Position numbers and translations under genes: made by a program. This document shows positions 1-5,964 of a stretch of 8,363 nt of DNA, piece after piece. Each line of letters begins with the position of its first letter. Within the stretch, counting starts at the first letter, position 1. The notes under the pieces were generated by a model. It was not told the origin of the DNA. It searched no databases and saw only the letters and a list, made by a program, of their open reading frames with translations. The stretch is from Clostridia bacterium (GTDB lineage: Bacteria; Bacillota; Clostridia; Oscillospirales; Acutalibacteraceae): assembly GCA_900754145.1 (NCBI GenBank), contig CAAEBW010000370.1, positions 1 to 8,363 of the forward strand, given 5' to 3'.

Positions 1-1
1 A

Positions 2-403
2 AGACTGCTTGCCTTAACAGATATAATGATACCTTCCGAGGAATTTGCCATCGGTCATACAGGTGCTTCTTCGGCTGAAGAAGCGGCAAAGAAGCTTTAC
101 GAAATGTATAAGCCGGCGGTTGTTGTCGTAACGCAGGGGAAAAAAGGCGGTCTTTTATATCAGGGAGACGCTGTAATTTATTATCCGATTTATCCCGCAA
201 AGGTAGTCGATTCCAACGGCTCCGGTGATGTTTTCCACGGTGCCTTCGCAGCCGCAGTTGTAAAGGGCTTTGACTACAAAAAGTGCTGTCATTTTTCAAG
301 CGCGGTCTCCGCAATTAAATGCACGGGAGTGGGAGCAAGAGAAAGCGTACCCGACTTTGAAACCGTAAAAAATTATTTAAAGGAGAACGATTATGAACTA
401 TAA
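2..403 (+). CDS. PfkB-family carbohydrate kinase, C-terminal part (cut by left edge)
   Basis: The reading frame is open from the left edge with no stop, so the first in-frame ATG at 26 is internal and the gene begins outside the window; 133 residues are visible of a usual 300-330. The segment reading DIMIPSEEFA fits the family's conserved N-E-E region. The C-terminal PfkB signature DSNGSGDVFHGAFAA is intact; the Asp of GSGD is the expected catalytic base and its glycines form the anion hole. These kinases are cytoplasmic and transfer phosphate from ATP to a sugar hydroxyl. Next to iolB, an IolC role (phosphorylating 2-deoxy-5-keto-gluconate) is possible. However, the tail (GDVFHGAFA, then an alpha-helical stretch and a G-A-R-E-S-V-P turn) recalls general ribokinase-like or sulfofructose-kinase-like members more than IolC, so the substrate is left open. 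Its stop overlaps the iolB start by 11 bp, implying translational coupling. Family is certain; substrate is not. Confidence 0.9.
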   Translation, partial: RLLALTDIMIPSEEFAIGHTGASSAEEAAKKLYEMYKPAVVVVTQGKKGGLLYQGDAVIYYPIYPAKVVDSNGSGDVFHGAFAAAVVKGFDYKKCCHFSSAVSAIKCTGVGARESVPDFETVKNYLKENDYEL

Positions 404-1187
404 AAAGACATATAAGCCGACTAAGGGCTATACTCCGATAAGCAAAATCGGCGAGTGTTCCTTAAAAATGCTCGAGTTCGGTATGATTGAGCTTGACGGC
501 GGCGAATCTTTGGAATATAATACAGAGGATAAGGAAACCGCTTTTATTATGCTTGAGGGTCACTGCGATGTGGCATTTGACGGCGAAAAGTGGGAGAATA
601 TCGGCAACAGAAGCACCGTTTTTGAAAACAGAAAGGCCGAAAGCTTTTATATGCCGCGCGATCAGAAGCTTACTGTCACCGCAAGAGACCATATCAAAAT
701 TGCAGTCTGTGCATCTTTAATAGACGAGAAGACCGAGCCTCAGGTGCTAAGAGAGGATCACGTTGTATTAAAGCTTTTAGGCGAGGTGCCTTACCAGAGA
801 GAAACAAGCTTTATTATTGACGGAAATTCAAACGCAAAGCATTTGACCGTAGGCGAAGCATATGTCACCGAGGGTAACTGGGCGGGCTTTCCTCCCCACA
901 AGCACGACGAGGACAATATGCCTAAAGAGTGCATAGCCGAGGAGATTTATTACTTCCTCTTTGACCCGAAGCAGGGCTTTGCGGTTCAGTGCCTTTATAC
1001 AGCCGACGGCAGTATTGACGAGGCTTACAGAGTTAAGAATGACGAGCTGGTAGAGTTTCCCTACGGCTATCACACCACGGTTGCAACACCCGGTTATCAG
1101 ACCTATTTCCTGTGGCTTATGGCGGGCGACCATCAGGGCTTTAACAGAAGCTCAGACCCCGACCACGCGTGGATTGAAAACAAATAA
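393..1187 (+). CDS. iolB: 5-deoxy-glucuronate isomerase (IolB)
   Basis: 264 residues, close to the roughly 270 usual for IolB. IolB is a cytoplasmic KduI/IolB-family bicupin that isomerises 5-deoxy-D-glucuronate to 2-deoxy-5-keto-D-gluconate in myo-inositol breakdown. The C-terminal half carries the diagnostic block: GNWAGFPPHKHDEDN at 161-175, then EEIYYF from 183 and QGFAVQCLYT at 194-203, with the H-x-H (H169, H171), Glu (183/184) and a later His (H227, in PYGYHTTV) expected to hold the metal. A DPDHAWI tail (255-261) is also typical. The spacing and PPHKHD wording separate it from KduI, the 5-keto-4-deoxyuronate isomerase of the same superfamily. The ATG at 393 has GGAG at 382-385, 7 nt upstream, and lies inside the end of the kinase gene. 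No inositol dehydrogenase, IolE or IolD is visible, so the true substrate could be a related 5-deoxy-uronate-like compound. Confidence 0.9.
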   Translation: MNYKKTYKPTKGYTPISKIGECSLKMLEFGMIELDGGESLEYNTEDKETAFIMLEGHCDVAFDGEKWENIGNRSTVFENRKAESFYMPRDQKLTVTARDHIKIAVCASLIDEKTEPQVLREDHVVLKLLGEVPYQRETSFIIDGNSNAKHLTVGEAYVTEGNWAGFPPHKHDEDNMPKECIAEEIYYFLFDPKQGFAVQCLYTADGSIDEAYRVKNDELVEFPYGYHTTVATPGYQTYFLWLMAGDHQGFNRSSDPDHAWIENK

Positions 1188-1226
1188 AAAAACGATAGAG
1201 ATATGCAACGAAGCGTATCTCTATTG
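1186..1226. other. Intercistronic stem-loop with A-tract on its 5' side
   Basis: Between iolB and the DUF4867 gene, 1193-1206 pairs with 1213-1226 over 14 bp (two G-U wobbles), with the 6-nt loop AACGAA; the 9-bp core ATAGAGATA/TATCTCTAT is perfect. On the + strand it is followed by TGTGCTATAATT, a poor U-tract, so it is not a convincing terminator for the operon and may act as an RNA processing, stability or partial-attenuation element. On the - strand the stem is followed directly by seven U (A-run 1186-1192), a proper intrinsic-terminator shape for antisense transcripts. The structure is seen directly; the function is inferred. Confidence 0.65.
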
Positions 1227-1249
1227 TGCTATAATTAGGAGAGCTTGCT

Positions 1250-1900
1250 ATGCTTAATATTCTTAAAGAAAAAAATCCCGATATAAAGCTTTATTCGGTG
1301 AACGACAGCGAGTTTAAAACCTTCGGAAGAGTTATAAATGACCTTGATACACAGGAAATTATCGCCGCCGCCGAAGCAATTAAACAACCCGAAACAGGCT
1401 CTGCTTATTCTCCGAGCGAGGAAAGCTTTGAAAAACTTCAAATAGCCGCTCAAATTAAAAAGGAATTTTTCGGGACTTTGCCAACGCAAATAGGCTACTG
1501 TCACGGGCATAACAGCTTTTTAAACGCTGCCGAATGGCATTTTTCGAGCGAAATCAATATCGCCGTAACGCCCCTTGTTCTGATTTTGGGTCACGTTTGG
1601 GATATTGAAAAAGGCAAAATTGATTCTTCTTCCTTTAAGGCGTTTTATCTTCCGAAAGGCACCGCCGCCGAGGTTTACGCGACAACCCTTCATTTCTGCC
1701 CATGCGAAACCGAAAAAAGCGGCTTCGGCTGTGTTGTAGGTCTTCCGATTGACACTAATACGCCGCTTGACGGAAATCCCGAAAACCCGCTTTTGTTCCG
1801 CAAAAATAAATGGATTATAGCCCACGAAGAAAACGCATCTCTTATAAACAGGGGCGTTATTTCGGGAATAACAGGCAAAAATTTTGAAATTAAGTATTAA
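1250..1900 (+). CDS. DUF4867 family protein, probable cupin-like sugar-modifying enzyme
   Basis: 216 residues, the usual size of the DUF4867 family found beside carbohydrate genes in Firmicutes; no reaction has been assigned that I know of. Recognised by the central block IGYCHGHNSFLNAAEWH (81-97) leading into SSEINIAVTPLVLILG, then LPKGTAAEVYATTLHF (134-149) with the following CPC, and NKWIIAH near the end. The conserved H85/H87, E95, H97, E101 and H148 are arranged as in metal-binding beta-barrel (cupin-type) enzymes, which suggests an isomerase, epimerase or lyase acting on an open-chain sugar; this is inference. There is no signal peptide or membrane segment, so it should be cytoplasmic. 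The ATG at 1250 has AGGAG at 1237-1241. It sits 62 bp after iolB, past a stem-loop, and 12 bp before the transporter gene. Family call is confident, function unknown. Confidence 0.82.
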   Translation: MLNILKEKNPDIKLYSVNDSEFKTFGRVINDLDTQEIIAAAEAIKQPETGSAYSPSEESFEKLQIAAQIKKEFFGTLPTQIGYCHGHNSFLNAAEWHFSSEINIAVTPLVLILGHVWDIEKGKIDSSSFKAFYLPKGTAAEVYATTLHFCPCETEKSGFGCVVGLPIDTNTPLDGNPENPLLFRKNKWIIAHEENASLINRGVISGITGKNFEIKY

Positions 1901-1912
1901 GGAAGTTTAAAA

Positions 1913-2836
1913 ATGCAGGTTTTTTCGGCAACTCTTAATCAAATGCTGGTGCTGTTTATATTTATGGCGATAGGCTTTCTTTTGAACAAAAAGGAGCTTT
2001 TACCCCGCGACAGTTCAGCGGCGCTTTCAAAGCTTGAAACCTATCTTTTTGTACCGTGTCTCGTTTTTTCGGTATTTTACAAATACTGTACGGTGGAAAA
2101 TTTCAAGCAAAAATCGGTTTACATACTCTACGGTACGGCGATAATGGCGGTTTCCCTTGTTATCGGAATTTTTTTGGCAAGGCTTTTTGCGAAGGATGGA
2201 TATCTGCGCAAGATTTACACCTATTCCTTTGCCGTGGCTAATTTCAGCTTTATGGGAAACGCGGTAGTACTCGGCGTCTTCGGCGAGGAAATTCTGTTTG
2301 ATTATATGATTTTTACCCTGCCGCTTAATCTCTATGTTTATTCTATCGGAACAGCCTCGCTGATACCCGGCGAAAACGGCGGGAAAATTAGCCTTAAAGC
2401 ATTTGTGAACCCGATTTTTATTTCCTTAATCCTCGGTGCTGTTTGCGGACTCTGCGCGATTCCGTTGCCTAAATTTATAACATCGGCGATTTCCTCGGCG
2501 GGAGCCTGTATGTCGCCGATTGCAATGCTGCTTACAGGCTTTGTTATAGGCGGCTACAGCCTTAAAAAGCTTGCGAGCGACAAAAAGGTATACTTAGCGT
2601 CTGTTATCCGCCTTATAATTCTGCCGACCGTCTTTATGCTTGTTTTGTCAGCGCTTAAAACCGATAGTGCGATTATCCGCGCGGCGCTTTGCGCTACCGC
2701 TATGCCGCTGGGACTCAACACTGTGGTATTTCCCGCCGCTTACGGGGGAGACACCACACCGGGTGCCTCTATGGCGCTTATTTCTCATTTAATCTCGATT
2801 ATTACAATTCCTGTGATGTTTGCAATATTTTTATAG
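1913..2836 (+). CDS. AEC-family (auxin efflux carrier-like) transporter
   Basis: 307 residues, strongly hydrophobic, with about ten predicted membrane helices at roughly 9-26, 42-59, 67-93, 101-123, 127-149, 164-185, 190-214, 226-248, 252-276 and 285-307, the usual AEC topology. Supporting stretches are LNQMLVLFIFMAIGFLLNKK at the N terminus, the segment around SFMGNAVVLGVFG (112-124) with its helix-breaking Asn/Gly, and PLGLNTVVFPAAYGGD (265-280), the conserved family element in the second half. Bacterial members move small organic acids such as malate or malonate across the inner membrane, in or out. In this operon it could export an acid end product or import the substrate of the neighbouring enzymes; the sequence does not decide. 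The start follows AAGGAAG at 1899-1905, which overlaps the previous stop codon, and it ends 12 bp before the FGGY kinase. Substrate unknown. Confidence 0.88.
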   Translation: MQVFSATLNQMLVLFIFMAIGFLLNKKELLPRDSSAALSKLETYLFVPCLVFSVFYKYCTVENFKQKSVYILYGTAIMAVSLVIGIFLARLFAKDGYLRKIYTYSFAVANFSFMGNAVVLGVFGEEILFDYMIFTLPLNLYVYSIGTASLIPGENGGKISLKAFVNPIFISLILGAVCGLCAIPLPKFITSAISSAGACMSPIAMLLTGFVIGGYSLKKLASDKKVYLASVIRLIILPTVFMLVLSALKTDSAIIRAALCATAMPLGLNTVVFPAAYGGDTTPGASMALISHLISIITIPVMFAIFL

Positions 2837-2848
2837 GAGGAAGGCTTT

Positions 2849-4315
2849 ATGAAATATCTTCTCGGAATAGATTTCGGAGGCGGAGCGTCAAAGGCGACGC
2901 TTATCGATACAAACGGCAAAATAGTTGCCGAAAGTACCGCTGAATATCCTACATATTACCCCCAAGGCGGTTGTGAGCAGCATCCCGAGGATTGGCAGAA
3001 CGCTCTTGTAGAGAATATTTCGGTTTTAAAGACAAAAAGCGGCATCAATACGGCTGATATTCTTTGTGTCGCTATTGATTCCGCCACGCATACTGCGGTC
3101 CTGTGTGATGAAAATAAGCTGCCCTTGCGTCCTGCAATTCATTGGACGGACAGCCGTTCTTTGAAGGAATCAAAGGAGCTGGGTGAAAAATACGGAGAGG
3201 AAATTTCAAAGCTTTCTTATCATAAACCCGGGGTATTCTGGACTTTACCTCAGCTATTGTGGGTTAAAAATAACGAACCCGAAAACTTCGGCAAAATCCG
3301 TTATATTTTCTTTGAGAAGGACTATATCAGATATTTATTGACCGATGTTTTCTGTACGGATTATATTGAGGCAGAAGGCAGTATGCTTTTTGACTGTGAA
3401 AAAATGTGCTGGAGCAAGAGGCTTTGCGAAATAGCAGGTATCAGCGAAGCTTATCTTCCTCCTATTAAAAAGCCTACTGATATTATCGGAAGCATAACCG
3501 AAACGGCTGCCGATATGACAGGACTCAAAGAGGGAACACCTGTTATTTGCGGCACTACAGATACTGTAATGGAGGTTTTCGCAGGGGGTGCTGTAAATAA
3601 AGGTGATGTTACAGTTAAGCTTGCAACGGCAGGCAGAATTTGCGTTATAACGGATAAGCCTTATCCCCACAGAGATTTGGTAAACTATTCTCATATTGCA
3701 GACGGTCTTTGGTATCCGGGTACTGCTACAAAGTCTGCGGCGGCAAGCTATCGTTGGTACCGTGACACCTTCGGCGGAAATTATAAGGAATTAGATAAAG
3801 ACGCAATGAATGTGCCCATCGGGTGCGAGGGTCTGCGTTTTCATCCGTATTTAAACGGCGAGTTGTCGCCTTATGCCGACCCAATGCTTTGCGGAAGCTT
3901 TACAGGCGTGCGTGCTACTCATACAAAGGCCCACTTCACCCGTGCAGTTTTAGAGGGTGTTTGCTTGGCGCTTTTAGATTCACGTTCTGTTCTTGATGAG
4001 GTGGGAATTAATTATTCTCTTCGTGCTACCGCTATCGGCGGAGGTACAAAAGGTGAATTTTGGCGGCAAATTGCGGCAGATGTGTTGGGAATGACGCTTA
4101 AAACCGTCCAAAGCAGCGATTCGTCCTTTGGTTCCGCTATGCTTGCAGGTGTTGCAGTCGGCGTATTTGAAAATCCGAAAGATGCGGTACAAAAATGCGT
4201 TAAATTCACAAGTGAAACCAAACCCAACCCCGAAAATACCGAAAAATACCGTACGGTTTTCGCTGAGTATAAGAAAATTCACGACGCGTTAGCCCCGATT
4301 TATTCTGCGAGGTAG
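2849..4315 (+). CDS. FGGY-family carbohydrate kinase (xylulokinase-like)
   Basis: 488 residues, the normal length for two-domain FGGY kinases, which phosphorylate sugars or polyols with ATP in the cytoplasm. The N-terminal phosphate loop GIDFGGGASKATLID (6-20) and the segment HWTDSRS (98-104, the counterpart of xylulokinase WNDQR) are present. GTTDTVMEVFAGGAV (235-249) holds the likely catalytic base D238, where xylulokinase reads G-A-G-D-N. In the C-terminal ATPase half, AIGGGTKGEFWRQIAADVLG (395-414) is the adenosine-binding signature, followed by the family's S-S-x-G-S-A-M-L-A-G-V-A run (426-436). It resembles XylB in overall plan, but the substrate-loop differences mean xylulose should not be assumed. 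RBS AGGAGG at 2835-2840 overlaps the transporter stop; 2 bp separate it from the ETF gene. It is the second sugar kinase of this operon and of a different superfamily from the first, so two phosphorylation steps or two substrates are implied. Confidence 0.9.
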   Translation: MKYLLGIDFGGGASKATLIDTNGKIVAESTAEYPTYYPQGGCEQHPEDWQNALVENISVLKTKSGINTADILCVAIDSATHTAVLCDENKLPLRPAIHWTDSRSLKESKELGEKYGEEISKLSYHKPGVFWTLPQLLWVKNNEPENFGKIRYIFFEKDYIRYLLTDVFCTDYIEAEGSMLFDCEKMCWSKRLCEIAGISEAYLPPIKKPTDIIGSITETAADMTGLKEGTPVICGTTDTVMEVFAGGAVNKGDVTVKLATAGRICVITDKPYPHRDLVNYSHIADGLWYPGTATKSAAASYRWYRDTFGGNYKELDKDAMNVPIGCEGLRFHPYLNGELSPYADPMLCGSFTGVRATHTKAHFTRAVLEGVCLALLDSRSVLDEVGINYSLRATAIGGGTKGEFWRQIAADVLGMTLKTVQSSDSSFGSAMLAGVAVGVFENPKDAVQKCVKFTSETKPNPENTEKYRTVFAEYKKIHDALAPIYSAR

Positions 4316-4317
4316 AA

Positions 4318-5700
4318 ATGAAAGTAGTAGTTTGTATAAGGCAGTCTGCGGACGGTGAGATTAATCCGTTCGACGCAAGCGCATATGAAACCGCGCTTAG
4401 AATAAAGGGCGCGGAGATAACTATACTCAGTATGGGTCCCGAAAAAACCGCCGCTTTCCTTGAAAATTTGACGCGGCTCGGCGCTAAGGAGGCGGTACTT
4501 CTTACCGACAAGGCCTTTGCGGGGGCAGACACCCTTGCGACATCCTATACTCTTTCGCTTGCGATAGAGAAATTGAAGCCCGACCTTATAATCTGCGGCA
4601 GACAGTCGGTTGACGGCGACACAGGGCAGGTCGGTCCTTCGCTTGCGGTAAATACAGGCTACGGGCTTATGACTAACATTATGTCGGTTGTGTCCTGTGA
4701 AGAAAAATTTGTCGGTATTAACCGCGCAGGTGAAACCGTAACGGCTGATTTCCCTGCACTTATAACGGTGGAAAAAAGCCTTAATTTAAGACTGCCGAGC
4801 ATACGCTCAAAAACCGCGCCGGTTACTGCTTTGGGCGCGGCGGACTTAAACGCCGATTTATCCCGTTGTGGGCTTGCCGGCTCGCCGACAAGGGTAATAA
4901 AGACCTTTGAAAATGAGCAGGACCGCCGCCGCTGTAAATTTATAGCCCCTACAGAGCTTAAAACCGCGATAGAGGACGGTCTTAAAAAGGGAGCTAAAAA
5001 AATTGCCCCACAGGTAAGCGAGAAAAAGCTTAAAAATGTATGGATTGTCGGCGACTCACCGCGCGAGGCGGCGGAAACCGTTGCAGAAAGCATTACGGTT
5101 ATTGCGATGGATTCTCCCGAAAAAATGGCGGAGCTTATCAGAAGCGGTAAGCCGAACGCGGTTTTATGGGGCAGCGACCCGCTTTCAAAGGCAATCGCAC
5201 CGCAGGTGGCGGCTCTGCTTAAAACAGGGCTTTGCGCTGACTGTACGGCTCTTGAAACCGACGGTGAAATTCTTTATATGTACCGTCCCGCCTGTTCGGG
5301 CAATATTATTGCAAAAATTCGCTGTGAAACCGCGCCACCCATGGCAACAGTCCGCACAGCGGAAGAGGAACAGAAGAATATTATTATCGGAATAGGCTAC
5401 GGCGCAAGAGAAAGCATACCCGAAATAAAGGAGCTTGCTGAAAGTATGGGAGCGGGAATAGCCGCAACACGAAAAACGGTAGACAATGATTATCTGCCCT
5501 ATGAGCTTCAGGTCGGACTTACAGGTAAGTCGGTCAATCCCGATGTATATATTGCTTTAGGCATTTCGGGTGCGGTTCATCATATTGCGGGAATAAGGCA
5601 GTCGGGGACGGTTATAGCAGTAAACACGGACAAGGACGCCCCGATTTTTAAATACTCCGATTACGGAATTATCGCTGATGTAAATGAAATTTTACTTTAA
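4318..5700 (+). CDS. Fused single-chain electron transfer flavoprotein (EtfB-EtfA), compact form
   Basis: One 460-residue chain contains both ETF subunits in the order beta then alpha; ETF shuttles electrons between flavin dehydrogenases and other carriers. EtfB part, about 1-237: GADTLATSYTLS (69-80), ICGRQSVDGDTGQVGP (92-107, nucleotide site), and the recognition-loop region PALITVEKSLNLRLPSI (146-162). EtfA part, about 238-460: LKNVWIVG, GLCADCTAL, APPMATVR, then the FAD domain with TRKT (R385), QVGLTGKSVNP (398-408), GISGAVHHIAG (415-425) and DAPIFKYSDYG (440-450). Separate subunits usually total about 590 residues; the missing length is mainly near the EtfB N terminus and in EtfA domain I, while flavin-contact motifs remain. 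The canonical Q-V-G-Q-T-G has Leu401 for the second Gln. D-G-D-T-x-Q-V-G-P is the anaerobe/bifurcating-type wording, unlike mitochondrial ETF. The RBS is weak (GAGG 4309-4312), just after the FGGY gene, so translation is probably coupled. The electron partner is not visible. Confidence 0.92.
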   Translation: MKVVVCIRQSADGEINPFDASAYETALRIKGAEITILSMGPEKTAAFLENLTRLGAKEAVLLTDKAFAGADTLATSYTLSLAIEKLKPDLIICGRQSVDGDTGQVGPSLAVNTGYGLMTNIMSVVSCEEKFVGINRAGETVTADFPALITVEKSLNLRLPSIRSKTAPVTALGAADLNADLSRCGLAGSPTRVIKTFENEQDRRRCKFIAPTELKTAIEDGLKKGAKKIAPQVSEKKLKNVWIVGDSPREAAETVAESITVIAMDSPEKMAELIRSGKPNAVLWGSDPLSKAIAPQVAALLKTGLCADCTALETDGEILYMYRPACSGNIIAKIRCETAPPMATVRTAEEEQKNIIIGIGYGARESIPEIKELAESMGAGIAATRKTVDNDYLPYELQVGLTGKSVNPDVYIALGISGAVHHIAGIRQSGTVIAVNTDKDAPIFKYSDYGIIADVNEILL

Positions 5701-5706
5701 TCACAC

Positions 5707-5737
5707 CGTGAGACGCGGATTATCAGCTTGTCTTACG
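5707..5737 (+). other. Small hairpin between ETF stop and terminator
   Basis: 5707-5714 pairs with 5730-5737 over 8 bp (one G-U wobble) around a 15-nt loop, directly before the main terminator. There is no U-tract after it. It could stabilise the operon's 3' end or be chance pairing; seen on paper only. Confidence 0.35.
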
Positions 5738-5743
5738 ACACCT

Positions 5744-5782
5744 AAACAACCCACTCGTTTGATTACGGGTGGGTTTGTTTTT
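5744..5782 (+). terminator. Intrinsic (rho-independent) terminator of the carbohydrate/ETF operon
   Basis: ACCCACTCGT (5749-5758) pairs with ACGGGTGGGT (5765-5774) over 10 bp with one G-U wobble and the 6-nt loop TTGATT. The stem is followed by TTGTTTTT. The upstream AAA lies opposite the U-tract, so it may work in both directions. It begins 44 bp after the ETF stop codon and separates that operon from eda-kdgK. Confidence 0.92.
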
Positions 5783-5904
5783 GCATATTCTGCGATATGG
5801 CGGTTATAAGCCTATGCTATTTATAAAAATTATCAACAACCGCAGGGAAATAATCGGTAATACCACGGCTATTGAGAATAAGATTTCTAATAAAATGAGT
5901 AATA
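5783..5904. other. Intergenic stretch with no recognised element
   Basis: About 120 A/T-rich bases between the terminator and the eda promoter. I see no ORF with an RBS, no tRNA and no riboswitch consensus. The only symmetry found is the 9-bp palindrome GGTAATACC near 5855 and weak imperfect inverted repeats such as GCATA (5783-5787)/TATGC (5813-5817). An operator for eda-kdgK could lie here but none can be named. Confidence 0.5.
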
Positions 5905-5939
5905 TTATGATATATTTTTATCCGGAAATATAATATAAT
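5905..5939 (+). promoter_or_regulatory. Probable sigma-A promoter for eda-kdgK
   Basis: Two overlapping perfect -10 hexamers TATAAT lie at 5929-5934 and 5934-5939. For the first, the best -35 is TTATGA at 5905-5910 (18-bp spacer), only a partial match to TTGACA. The surrounding DNA is very A/T-rich. The site lies 26-31 bp before the eda start, with a strong RBS in between, and downstream of the previous operon's terminator. The weak -35 would fit an activated or regulated promoter. Confidence 0.6.
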
Positions 5940-5949
5940 AAGCTAAAAT

Positions 5950-5956
5950 AAGGAGG
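5950..5956 (+). promoter_or_regulatory. Strong RBS deciding a TTG start for eda
   Basis: AAGGAGG ends 8 nt before TTG 5965-5967. The nearby ATG at 5960 is in another frame. In the eda frame a TAA at 5944 blocks any earlier start and no ATG/GTG lies between, so TTG is the only credible initiator. It also places the conserved IPVVVIK at the expected N-terminal position. Confidence 0.85.
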
Positions 5957-5964
5957 AGAATGGT

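Noticed and set aside
325..360. Shared peptide GARES-(V/I)-P in the PfkB fragment and in the ETF (about 5403-5420)
   Set aside because: The two proteins have unrelated folds and the match is only about seven residues at non-equivalent sites; no longer DNA repeat surrounds it, so it is coincidence rather than duplication.
1227..1235. Extended -10 promoter sequence TGCTATAAT before the DUF4867 gene
   Set aside because: A transcript from it would start at about 1242, inside or after the RBS at 1237-1243, so it could not drive normal translation of the gene at 1250; there is also no -35 match. Probably chance.
3335..3694. 119-codon minus-strand frame inside the FGGY kinase gene
   Set aside because: Antisense shadow of a clear kinase gene; no family features and no separate regulatory signals.
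4659..5093. 144-codon open frame on the minus strand within the ETF gene
   Set aside because: It lies wholly inside a well-supported gene, has no recognisable domain, and reads as a low-complexity Ser/Ala/Pro-rich antisense shadow.
5036..5395. 119-codon + strand frame overlapping the ETF gene
   Set aside because: Arg-rich product in an alternative frame of the ETF coding region with no domain; a frame shadow, not an overlapping gene.
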